Below, piece by piece: positions 1 through 7,085 of a stretch of 8,765 nt of DNA. The DNA comes from Candidatus Aenigmatarchaeota archaeon (GTDB lineage: Archaea > Aenigmatarchaeota > Aenigmatarchaeia > QMZP01), in NCBI GenBank assembly GCA_020343575.1, contig CP070801.1, forward strand, positions 39,361 to 48,125. Reading direction: 5' to 3'. The first letter of the stretch is position 1. Each line of letters starts with the position of its first letter. The notes under the pieces are model-generated. The model saw only the letters and a program-made list of their open reading frames with translations, searched no databases and was not told the DNA's origin. The position numbers and the translations under genes are program-made.

Positions 1-345
1 ACTACTCATTCTTATACTGATAAATCAACCGGGGAAAGTGTTGCTTCTGTTTCATTTTACGAACAATCAAATGGTGACATTGAAGTTGAAGGGATATCTG
101 TTGAGAAGAATTACAGAAGAAAGGGAGTGGCAGAATCTATCTATAACTCACTAAATAAAGAAGCTTCAAAAAAAGATGGCGTTTTAAAATCTTATGGTCA
201 ATTTGCTCAAACAGGTAGAGCAGTTCCTGCTAAATCCCTGTGGAATAAGTTGGTTGATCAGGGTAAGGCTGAGTTGGTGAAGGAAGATAAAAGTTTAAAG
301 ACCTATCCTGACGCTAGTCCTAACAAGGAAGTTTCTGTCTACAGA
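1..345 (+). other. GNAT-like acetyltransferase domain at the visible N-terminus of the polyvalent protein
   Basis: Codons 29-48 read as a beta strand (VEGISVE) followed by Y-R-R-K-G-V-A-E-S-I-Y. This fits GNAT motif A (R-x-x-G-x-G/A) at codons 39-44, the acetyl-CoA pyrophosphate-binding turn. The next conserved-looking segment, YGQFAQTGRAVPAKSLWNKL (about codons 66-85), and a closing strand ending near VYRMIP (about codon 118) resemble the C-terminal half of GNAT-like domains in phage proteins. The first strands lie off the left edge, so it cannot be judged whether the domain is complete. The substrate is unknown. A plausible inference is acetylation of host proteins or small molecules after injection. 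Confidence 0.65.
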
Positions 346-3300
346 ATGATCCCTGCTAAACAGCAACAACAAGCTAAAGAGGTTGCCCCTGCTGAAGTAG
401 CTACTCAAGAAGATGTGGTTGTAGTTGACAAGGGGACCAAGGAGGATGTTAAGGCTTTCAGGGAGGGTACAATAGAAGACTCTAGGCTAGAGTCCCTATT
501 GGCCGGAGTTGCCGCTAGGAAGAATGAGGGCAAGAAGCTAACCAAGTTTCAGCAGGAGATGTTTGATGCCAACCAAGAAAGGGTTGAGAAGCTACAGGTT
601 GAGTCTAAACTTATAGGGGAGATATTTGATGTTGATGAGACAACTAAACCTACTAAGGTACAGCCGGAAGAGATTGTGTATCATGGTTCACCTACAAAAA
701 TACAAGGGGGTAAACTAAAAGAAGGCAGTTCTGAAGCTATATTTTTAACTCCTCAAAAACAATACGCTCAAGCATATACAGGCACACAAGGTCAAGGAGA
801 AATTACTGAAACCACAATCACAGAGGATAAAAAATCAAAGCTGTTTGACTTAAGAAATCAAGAACACGTTGAACGGTTAAAACAAGGTTTCTTAAAAAAC
901 AATGAGGATCTTGAAATAGAATACGACTCTGAAGAAAGTGCTTTAAGAGATTACGAAAATGCAATTCGTTCTATGAATGAATCGGCTAAAGATAGAGAAG
1001 GAGTTAATGATTGGGCAAGTGGAGGTCAGTGGATGGACGCTATGGAAAACGCAGGCTTCGAAGGAGCTATATTTTCTGAAAGACCGGGAGTAATTAGTTA
1101 CGCTTTGTTTGATAAAGAGATAGATGTAACGAAACCTTCTGCTCAAGTTAAAGCAGAAGTAGCTGCTAAAGAAGATGTGGTTGAGGAAGGTAAGCTACAG
1201 CCTCAGCTTGAGACAGGGAAGAGGGAGGACGTAGAGGGTGTTGCTGCAGAGAAGGAGATGGCTATGTCTGAGATGGAGGAGGCGGGTGTCGAGCTTGCCG
1301 AGGACCCATTTACTGTAGAGCAGCCTGCTCCGGATGCTGAGGTTGTAACTATAACTTTAGACAAAGACAATCCACTTACAAAAGATCTTGAGAGAATAGG
1401 GTTGAAAGACTTGGTTGGAAAGAAGATCAACTTAGCCATGGCTGATCGACTCAAGGTGGATAAGAAAAATATGGGAGGTCCATTCTTCCCCCTAATAAAA
1501 GCGTTAAGAGGAAAGATTGCTTGGGCTTCTATTGATAATAAAGCAGCTAGTGCTATAGTAAAGGGGGCAATAGATGCAGACTATACAGTCGTTTACAATA
1601 TGGCTTCTAGTGGTGTTGACTCTAACAAGGCTATGGGATTTCAGCTTATAGAGAACCTTGATGCTATCTCTCCACAAAAAAAGCAGGAGGTATTTCAGCT
1701 TATTAAGGATCACATTAAAAAATTAAATAACAAGGATCTAAATAAGATAAAAGGTCTTGTTGCTAAAAGCACATCGCTAGAGCAGCTAGTTGATTCAGTT
1801 TACAATCCGGACAAAAACGCTGTTGATGTAAGAGCTGCCTTTACAAAAGCAATACTTCCTTCAAAAGATGTTTTAGAGGAATCAGATTCTACACCTATTG
1901 CTAATGAGATGCGAAAGCTTGGCCTTACAATAGAGGTGTTGAGGGATCAGGCTTCAGAAAAATTTGCAAGGAATATACCCACAGGATCCATGACTATGGT
2001 GCTTGAGATTACTGATAAGAAGGGTAACAAGGTAACAGAGAAGACTGCAGATGAGGCTATAGTTAGTCCTGATCAACAGAAGGAGGAAGGATTACCTCAG
2101 CATCCTAACTATGATGTATACATTAGAGGAAGAGTAGTTGGCTTATTAAAAGAGACCACGCCTTTTTGGAATGTAATACCTGAATATTTAGCTGACATAA
2201 ATAAAAAGGTTGCGGGCCTTATCAAAACCATTCGAAAAACAAAGCCGCTTGAGACCCTGACTCCACAAGAGTTGAAGGTCTTTGAGAAACTAAATGCAGT
2301 GTTTGCTGCGAAAAATACAAAGGATAAACTTGAGGCACTAAGTAAGGTTAGATTGAGTAAGGATCTTGATAAGGATATTAGAGAGACACTTAGAGCCCAA
2401 ATAATAGCTGCAAAAAAACTAAGAAATAAGGATGCTATAGATGAAGCGGTAAAAGAGGCTGTTACTCCATTTGCAAAAAAGACAAAGATTAGTCCAACGA
2501 GTGCTAGAAGTGATGTTATGAGAAGCGCAGTCATGACTGCTCCTAAAGCAAGAGAGGTATCATCTCCTGTGGCTTCTATGTATCAAAAGTTTGTATCTGT
2601 ACTGAGCAGGTCCTTCCCTAGCGTTGAGATTGTATCTACTCAGAAGGAGTTTGATGAGCTCGTTAAGGATATATATGCGAAAGAGCTAAAGACTAAAGAT
2701 CAGAAAGTATACGGTGCTGTATACAAAGGCAAGCTGTACCTGAACCCGGCTCTTGCGGATTACAACACAGCCATACATGAGTTCGGCCATGTTTGGTTGA
2801 ACGTGGCAAAGGAGGCTAACAAGTCACTCTATAACAAGGGGTTGTCACTAATAAAAGAAGAGGGCTCTTATGTTGAGAAAGTAAAGAAGAGTAAGGCATA
2901 CAAGAAGGTCATTGGTCAGATGCGTAAGGATGGAGTTAGCGAGAGTGACATAGAAGCATATGTTCTAGAGGAGGCATTAGCTATGGCCATCGGAGATAGG
3001 GGTGAGTCGTTTGTGTTGGCTGCTAATAAGAAGAACTTCAAGAATTGGTTAAGCACTCTATATGGTTATGTAAGAAAGCTTACCGGGATATCTAAGTACA
3101 CATCAGAGCAGATTGAGACAATTAGTCTCGATGAGTTTCTTGATGCTGTGAATGTAGACCTGCTCTCAGGAAGGAAACTGTTCGAGGGCTATCAGGTATC
3201 CGAGATGGGTGATCAGCTTCAGCTAAGTATGGCCAAGAAGCCTGAGTCAACTAGCATGTCTGCTATTATAGAAGAAGCTCGTACCCTAAACTTCAGTGAT

Positions 3301-6300
3301 GCTGCCATCGAGCTGTATCTTAGGAAGAAGGGATATAAGGTTGCTGATATACGTTCAGCAATGGAGATACCACTAGATATGTTTACCACAATGCCTCCTG
3401 CATTTGCCAATGTATCTAACAACTCTGCTGTTGGACAGCAGCTTTTTAGCCGGGTAATGGAGAAGGCTAATAAATTTGCTAAGAAGAAGAAGGACATCTC
3501 TCAGCTACGAGACAAGGCTAAGGAGATACTAATGGCCGATCCTGAGTTCAAGGAGCTAACAAAAGAGCTACAGGCAGAGCTAGTGATAGGTCTAGATAAA
3601 GCCTTAGCCGAGACCAACAATAGGGCTATAGCTTCTGATGTGAAGAAGATGAAGGCCATGATCAGGGAGAGAAAGGCCGGAGCCAAAGGTATGGCAAACC
3701 TGAGAAAGGAGATGAAGAAGTTCGTCCTTCAGAACCTACCTAAAACACAGTGGTCTACAACAAGGGTGAAGAAGATCCTAAGAGAGATCTCAGATGCTAG
3801 GTACTACAAGGATTACTACAAGCTTACTACCAAACCGGACAACGATATAAGATTGGTATTAGATAATATCGTAAGTGAGATCAACAAGCAGAACGTAGAG
3901 GACATATTGAGCCGGGTTGAGAAGCAGCTATCTACCAAGACCACTAAGCTAGTGGGTGCTAGGGTAAAAGGTAAGCTACTTCCTGAGGCTCAGAAGAGGA
4001 TAGAGAAGATAAAGGCTGACATGTTAGCTCAGGACTCTAGTGTTGAGAGTGTGACAGAAAAGATAGACAAGCTTAGGGAGGAGAGAGAACAGTTGATGAA
4101 TGCCAATGAAATAACTGACGAGCAGGTCAAAAGAATATTTGACATTGACATGGCCATACTGTACAATGAGTCAATACTACTAGAGAACACAGACTCATAC
4201 AAGGCTGATACTCTTAAGGATGTATACAACAGGCTCAAGTCTACCTTCAAGGAGGAGAGGAACGAATACGTTGAGGCTATAAAGGCGGCCAAGGAGAGGT
4301 ACAACGCTGAGAAGTCTCAGATATTTGAAGAGGTGTCGGGTGTTAAGATAGACTACAGTAGTGAAGAGAGTGTTGAGGAAGCCACTAGGGAAATAGAGCA
4401 GAAGGAGAACAGGAACAGGAACAGGAGCAAGGCAGTAAAGGTTCTTAAATCCTTCTTGGAATCTTTTGATTGGATAATACTTAGGACCGAAGCTATAGAG
4501 TGTCTCATTGATAGGATAAAAAACATGCCCGGTGAGATATTTGGAGGCAAGGCTGTAGAACTTATCAGTGATCGTTTCGACAAGTCTAGGAATATGTACA
4601 TAGAGGGAATGAATTTCATCAAGGCCACCACAGAAACCAAAGCAAAGGAGATATTCGGTAAGAACTACATTCGGAAGATGAAGAGAAACAACATCAAGAG
4701 TGTTAAGATATATACTGATCCAAAGAGGGTTAATGAATTGACTGAGCAGCTCAAGGATAAGTCTTTAACGAAGAAGGAAAGAAGAAAGATCTCAAATGAG
4801 ATAAACAGCCTGACCATGTTGATGAGTCAGAATGAGATGTACTACCTCTACAACCAAGCAAAGGACCCATCTCTTATGCCGGGGCTAGAGAATAAACCGG
4901 GTTGGGGTAAAAGTACTGAAGATATATTGGCTGAGATAGACAGTAAGCTTGATCCTGAGGTAAGACGTTGGGCAGATTGGCAGGTAGAGGAGTTCTTTCC
5001 ATCTGTTTATGAGAGGTACAATGCTGTATACAAGGAGATATACAGGACCAACATGCCTTGGAATGAGTTTTATGCAGGTATAGTATCTAGAGAAGGTGTC
5101 GAGCAGACCATGGGGCTTCTTGATATGGGAGCCAACAATTATCAGACCATGGTGGGCGCAAGGTCTACTAAGGCTCGGATGAACAACAGCCACCCAATCC
5201 TAACTATGGATGGTGACTCAATGCTTGCCTCATACATCAGTGAGATGGAGTACTTCAGGGCTTATGGTGAGACAGTTAGAGATGTCACCAAGATAATAAA
5301 GGATCCTAAGATAAAGAGAGCTATTGAGGTTACCTCAGGTAAGGATGTGTACAACATACTAAACAAGCAGTACGACAAGATAATCGACAGAGGTAAGTCT
5401 CGCGCCGGATCAGGCAGTAAGATATTTAATTGGATGACAAGAAGCTTTGTTGTAACCAAGCTTGGTCTTAACCCAACCATAGCATTAAAGCAGTTCACAT
5501 CAGCCCTAGCATTTGCTGACTACATAGGCTACAGGAATTGGACCAAGGAAGCGGCCAAAGGAATGGCCAACAACCTGAAGACATTCAAGTCAAGTTGGAC
5601 AGAGCTGTATGAGAACTCTGTCTACCTTCAGGATAGATACAAGAAGGGTGACTTCGCTAGGCTTCTAGAGGATTACAATACAAGTAAGAAGGAGAGGCTA
5701 TACTCCGGGGTTACCACAATTGCAGGTAAGGAGATAAGTGTTGACAAGGCAATGGACCTAATGATGTTCTTGGTTAAGTTTGGGGATAAGGCCGGGGTCA
5801 TGGGATCTATACCAAACTACAACTATTACAAGTCTCAGTTTAAAAAGAACAATCCTAAAGCCACTGAGCAACAGGCTATTGACCACGCTGTTAAGAAGGT
5901 TGAGAAGCAGATTGATACCACTCAGCAATCATCTGCAGGTATACAGGCTAGAGACTACTTCCAAACCGACAACTTCTTCTTTAGATGGATGTCGCTGTTT
6001 ACCTCATCCTCTCGTGCACTACTAAGAAAAGACATCATGGCTGTAAGAAACCTGTACAGGAAGCTTGTGGCTTGGGATAAGTCTGCAGGAAGAGGTACTC
6101 TTGGTCAGAATATAAGGACGTTTGTAACCTATCATGTTGTACTGCCTATGTTCTTTCAGTACGTAGCACTTGGTCTCCCCGGTATACTGAGAGATTGGAG
6201 AGAGGAAGACGATGAGGAGCTAGGTATGGCTGCAGCTCTTGGAACATTTAACTCGTTGTTTATATTGGGAGATATATTAGCAGGGGCTCGTGACCTATAC

Positions 6301-6648
6301 TTAGATAAGCCTTGGGCTGCTAGCTTCAGAAACCTTCCGGTGTTCGATCAGTTCGGAGATCTATATGAGAACATTCAGAAGATGGACAAGGCCAAGAAGG
6401 ATGAGACCAAAGAGAAGTATTTCAACAGAGCTATGCTTAACATACTAGAGATGGGAGGTGTTCCTGCTAATCAGGTGCTGAAGATAAAAGACAATTGGAG
6501 TAAGCTACTCAATGAGGACATGGACTTTGGTGAGGCAGTAGCTAGGGTCTTCAACTATAGTGACTACACTATAGAGGGTAAGCCTCAAAAGAAGGAGAAG
6601 AAGGAGAAGAAGAAAAAGAAGAAGAAGAAAAAGAAAGTAGTGAGTTAA
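1..6648 (+). CDS. Giant phage polyvalent protein (GNAT-, ART- and zincin-like domains), 5' end outside the window
   Basis: The frame is open from base 1 to a TAA at 6646-6648, giving 2215 visible residues. The GTG at 127 is not the start, because it falls inside a GNAT motif. Codons are counted here from base 1. Visible parts are a GNAT-like fold (about 1-115), a charged linker (about 116-222), an ART-like module (224-380), a second Glu/Lys linker (380-440), an unassigned domain (about 445-720) with GGPFFPL and YNMASSG, a zincin domain (about 855-1020) with HEFGH at 926-930, a Lys/Glu-rich probably coiled-coil stretch (about 1150-1480), a large helical C-terminal domain with two hydrophobic segments, and a tail of ten consecutive Lys. 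This architecture matches phage polyvalent proteins, which are proposed to enter the host with the DNA and modify or cut host proteins. That role is inferred from the family. The size, domain order and lack of a signal peptide-like segment in the visible part fit. Codon use differs between modules, which suggests domain swapping. The individual enzymatic activities are unproven. Confidence 0.9.
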   Translation, partial: TTHSYTDKSTGESVASVSFYEQSNGDIEVEGISVEKNYRRKGVAESIYNSLNKEASKKDGVLKSYGQFAQTGRAVPAKSLWNKLVDQGKAELVKEDKSLKTYPDASPNKEVSVYRMIPAKQQQQAKEVAPAEVATQEDVVVVDKGTKEDVKAFREGTIEDSRLESLLAGVAARKNEGKKLTKFQQEMFDANQERVEKLQVESKLIGEIFDVDETTKPTKVQPEEIVYHGSPTKIQGGKLKEGSSEAIFLTPQKQYAQAYTGTQGQGEITETTITEDKKSKLFDLRNQEHVERLKQGFLKNNEDLEIEYDSEESALRDYENAIRSMNESAKDREGVNDWASGGQWMDAMENAGFEGAIFSERPGVISYALFDKEIDVTKPSAQVKAEVAAKEDVVEEGKLQPQLETGKREDVEGVAAEKEMAMSEMEEAGVELAEDPFTVEQPAPDAEVVTITLDKDNPLTKDLERIGLKDLVGKKINLAMADRLKVDKKNMGGPFFPLIKALRGKIAWASIDNKAASAIVKGAIDADYTVVYNMASSGVDSNKAMGFQLIENLDAISPQKKQEVFQLIKDHIKKLNNKDLNKIKGLVAKSTSLEQLVDSVYNPDKNAVDVRAAFTKAILPSKDVLEESDSTPIANEMRKLGLTIEVLRDQASEKFARNIPTGSMTMVLEITDKKGNKVTEKTADEAIVSPDQQKEEGLPQHPNYDVYIRGRVVGLLKETTPFWNVIPEYLADINKKVAGLIKTIRKTKPLETLTPQELKVFEKLNAVFAAKNTKDKLEALSKVRLSKDLDKDIRETLRAQIIAAKKLRNKDAIDEAVKEAVTPFAKKTKISPTSARSDVMRSAVMTAPKAREVSSPVASMYQKFVSVLSRSFPSVEIVSTQKEFDELVKDIYAKELKTKDQKVYGAVYKGKLYLNPALADYNTAIHEFGHVWLNVAKEANKSLYNKGLSLIKEEGSYVEKVKKSKAYKKVIGQMRKDGVSESDIEAYVLEEALAMAIGDRGESFVLAANKKNFKNWLSTLYGYVRKLTGISKYTSEQIETISLDEFLDAVNVDLLSGRKLFEGYQVSEMGDQLQLSMAKKPESTSMSAIIEEARTLNFSDAAIELYLRKKGYKVADIRSAMEIPLDMFTTMPPAFANVSNNSAVGQQLFSRVMEKANKFAKKKKDISQLRDKAKEILMADPEFKELTKELQAELVIGLDKALAETNNRAIASDVKKMKAMIRERKAGAKGMANLRKEMKKFVLQNLPKTQWSTTRVKKILREISDARYYKDYYKLTTKPDNDIRLVLDNIVSEINKQNVEDILSRVEKQLSTKTTKLVGARVKGKLLPEAQKRIEKIKADMLAQDSSVESVTEKIDKLREEREQLMNANEITDEQVKRIFDIDMAILYNESILLENTDSYKADTLKDVYNRLKSTFKEERNEYVEAIKAAKERYNAEKSQIFEEVSGVKIDYSSEESVEEATREIEQKENRNRNRSKAVKVLKSFLESFDWIILRTEAIECLIDRIKNMPGEIFGGKAVELISDRFDKSRNMYIEGMNFIKATTETKAKEIFGKNYIRKMKRNNIKSVKIYTDPKRVNELTEQLKDKSLTKKERRKISNEINSLTMLMSQNEMYYLYNQAKDPSLMPGLENKPGWGKSTEDILAEIDSKLDPEVRRWADWQVEEFFPSVYERYNAVYKEIYRTNMPWNEFYAGIVSREGVEQTMGLLDMGANNYQTMVGARSTKARMNNSHPILTMDGDSMLASYISEMEYFRAYGETVRDVTKIIKDPKIKRAIEVTSGKDVYNILNKQYDKIIDRGKSRAGSGSKIFNWMTRSFVVTKLGLNPTIALKQFTSALAFADYIGYRNWTKEAAKGMANNLKTFKSSWTELYENSVYLQDRYKKGDFARLLEDYNTSKKERLYSGVTTIAGKEISVDKAMDLMMFLVKFGDKAGVMGSIPNYNYYKSQFKKNNPKATEQQAIDHAVKKVEKQIDTTQQSSAGIQARDYFQTDNFFFRWMSLFTSSSRALLRKDIMAVRNLYRKLVAWDKSAGRGTLGQNIRTFVTYHVVLPMFFQYVALGLPGILRDWREEDDEELGMAAALGTFNSLFILGDILAGARDLYLDKPWAASFRNLPVFDQFGDLYENIQKMDKAKKDETKEKYFNRAMLNILEMGGVPANQVLKIKDNWSKLLNEDMDFGEAVARVFNYSDYTIEGKPQKKEKKEKKKKKKKKKKVVS
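391..420 (+). repeat. Direct repeat, copy 1 (linker AEVATQEDVV)
   Basis: This 30-base segment encodes AEVATQEDVV. It matches the segment at 1153-1182 at 27 of 30 positions, in the same reading frame. It lies just after the GNAT-like module, at the start of the first charged linker. Confidence 0.75.
670..1140 (+). other. ADP-ribosyltransferase (ART)-like domain inside the polyvalent protein
   Basis: The domain opens with VYHGSP; the His of the H-G-S/T motif, which contacts NAD in ARTs, is codon 228. It is followed by A-I-F-L-T-P-Q-K-Q-Y-A-Q-A-Y (codons 246-259), the second conserved block, with a Tyr/Ser/Thr-containing strand and an A-x-x-Y helix. It closes with GFEGAIFSE and ISYALFDKEIDV (about codons 352-373), which matches the G-(Y/F)-(D/E)-G ... 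E-Y-V-V-F-D end of phage-type ARTs. The Glu usually seen before Y-x-x-F is Ser (codon 366) here; the nearest Glu is codon 360. It may therefore be a divergent active enzyme or a binding-only version. Lys, Glu and Gln codons are overwhelmingly AAA, GAA and CAA, unlike the downstream body of the gene. Confidence 0.65.
1153..1182 (+). repeat. Direct repeat, copy 2 (linker AEVAAKEDVV)
   Basis: This is the second copy of the 30-base linker repeat and encodes AEVAAKEDVV. It follows the ART-like module directly. A weaker protein-level echo (EDVEGVAAEKE) follows at about 1228-1260. The two DNA copies bracket the first linker plus the ART module. Such in-frame homology could support recombination that swaps or deletes the module. 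Confidence 0.75.
2560..3060 (+). other. Zincin-type metallopeptidase domain inside the polyvalent protein
   Basis: The segment YGAVYKGKLYLNP followed by TAIHEFGHVWLNV places an HExxH zinc site at codons 926-930 (bases 2776-2790), with His926 and His930 as ligands and Glu927 as the catalytic base. About 60 residues further on, VLEEALAMAIGDRGE supplies a Glu (codon 990 or 991) that could be the third ligand, the E-x-x-A arrangement of gluzincin-like peptidases in phage polyvalent proteins. The edge strand (GKLYLNP) just before the zinc helix is also typical. All visible catalytic residues are intact, so this is the best-supported enzymatic module of the protein. Its target could be a host protein or the polyvalent protein itself. 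Confidence 0.75.
5410..6585 (+). other. Large helical C-terminal domain with two hydrophobic segments, polyvalent protein
   Basis: This part contains FVVTKLGLNPTIALKQFTSA, TTQQSSAGIQARDYFQTDNF and RWMSLFTSSSRALLRKDI. These are patterns I associate with the large polyvalent-protein-associated domain found at the C-terminus of many phage proteins of this kind; I do not assign a specific family number. Two long hydrophobic stretches, FVTYHVVLPMFFQYVALGLP (from 6121) and LGMAAALGTFNSLFILGDIL (about 6220-6285), are separated by a very acidic loop (WREEDDEE). They could form a membrane hairpin. A role in membrane insertion or genome ejection is an inference from this hydrophobic pattern. Confidence 0.55.
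6587..6637 (+). repeat. 51-base homopurine tract encoding the Lys-rich tail
   Basis: There are no pyrimidines on the plus strand from 6587 to 6637. The codons are almost all AAG or AAA with two GAG, giving two KKE units and then ten consecutive Lys before the end VVS. The tract lies directly upstream of the stop and terminator. It looks like an AAG triplet expansion. The basic tail may bind DNA or RNA or anionic lipid, but the sequence alone does not decide this. Confidence 0.8.
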
Positions 6649-6672
6649 AAACCTCCCATCAGTGGGAGGTTT
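6649..6672. terminator. Bidirectional rho-independent terminator between converging genes
   Basis: The arms AAACCTCCCA (6649-6658) and TGGGAGGTTT (6663-6672) form a perfect 10-bp stem around the loop TCAG. Read on the minus strand, the hairpin runs into TTTTTAAC, a good U-tract. Read on the plus strand, the stem's own TTT is followed only by CTATG, so termination in that direction may be weaker. The plus-strand gene ends one base before the stem. The minus-strand gene ends inside the loop. Confidence 0.88.
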
Positions 6673-6913
6673 CTATGTCGTCAATGAACAGGGGTGTCTT
6701 CTCCCCTACATAAGCACCTAGTACATTGTATGAGAAATACTCTAAGGCATCCTCCTCATCCATATCTCTCATTAGTACCTCTATGCATTTCCTGTAGCTG
6801 TACACAGCCACGATCTCTCCGGTCATTGTAATACCAATCAGGGCATCATCGAACCCGTTTGCTATGAGGCACTCATTCTCTTCGAGTGCCTCCATTAGTT
6901 CTTCTTTAATCAT
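6659..6913 (-). CDS. Small conserved-looking phage protein of unknown function (84 aa)
   Basis: The ATG at 6911-6913 is the first usable start, because an in-frame TAG lies two codons upstream. The protein is acidic and starts with a helix (IKEELMEALEENE). It then has GFDDALIGITMTGEIVAVYS, probably beta strands, followed by a helix (RKCIEVLMRDMDEEDALEYF) and the closing motif NVLGAYVGEKTPLFID. The combination VAVY..KCI..LM...EDALEYF..NV.GAYVG resembles a small protein I have seen in many phage genomes. No function is known to me, and it has no catalytic motif or membrane segment. It is the last gene of the minus-strand unit. Its start overlaps the previous gene's end by 8 bases with no Shine-Dalgarno, so translational coupling is likely. 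Its TGA lies in the loop of the shared terminator. Confidence 0.85.
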   Translation of the reverse strand: MIKEELMEALEENECLIANGFDDALIGITMTGEIVAVYSYRKCIEVLMRDMDEEDALEYFSYNVLGAYVGEKTPLFIDDIETSH

Positions 6914-7085
6914 CGTCTACTGAATCTTTTATGTCCTTTAGTTGTTTCATTAGGAGTGATATCTCCTTCCTCAGGTCCTCATACTCACGATCTATAAGGT
7001 GCTCGTATATCTGATTGGTTGACCTGTGAATGCATGACATCACAAAGTTGATGTGAGCTATCCTATCTTTCTCACCTGTATACAC
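6906..7085 (-). CDS. Small helical protein (59 aa), probably GTG start, unknown function
   Basis: This frame fills what otherwise looks like a 158-base gap. It is open from just after a TAA about six codons upstream of the GTG at 7083-7085 to a TAA at 6906-6908. The only candidate starts are that GTG and an ATG at 7038-7040, which would give 44 aa. The longer form is preferred because the extra residues (YTGEKDRIAHINFV) continue the same helical, charged character, but there is no Shine-Dalgarno to settle it. The protein reads DRIAHINFVMSCIHRS, then NQIYEHLIDREYEDLRKEIS, then an acidic end DSVDDD, probably two or three helices. It overlaps the gene before it by 14 bases and the one after by 8. 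It resembles small uncharacterised phage replication-module proteins. Confidence 0.7.
   Translation of the reverse strand: MYTGEKDRIAHINFVMSCIHRSTNQIYEHLIDREYEDLRKEISLLMKQLKDIKDSVDDD

Noticed and set aside
127..129. GTG as the start codon of the giant gene
   Set aside because: It lies within the GNAT motif R-R-K-G-V-A, and the frame is open to base 1 with coding-like sequence, so the gene starts upstream of the window.
1228..1260. Possible third copy of the linker repeat (EDVEGVAAEKE)
   Set aside because: The similarity is only at the protein level and the order is rearranged. Charged Glu/Val/Ala linkers resemble each other by chance.
943..5498. Minus-strand open frames of 61-141 codons opposite the giant gene
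   Set aside because: They are antisense shadows rich in Ser/Leu/Phe that mirror the Lys/Glu codons of the coding strand. They show no recognisable motifs and no gene-like spacing.
5780..6025. Plus-strand frame of 81 codons in another phase
   Set aside because: It lies wholly inside the conserved C-terminal domain of the giant protein, and its translation is rich in Thr/Leu/Arg with no domain character.
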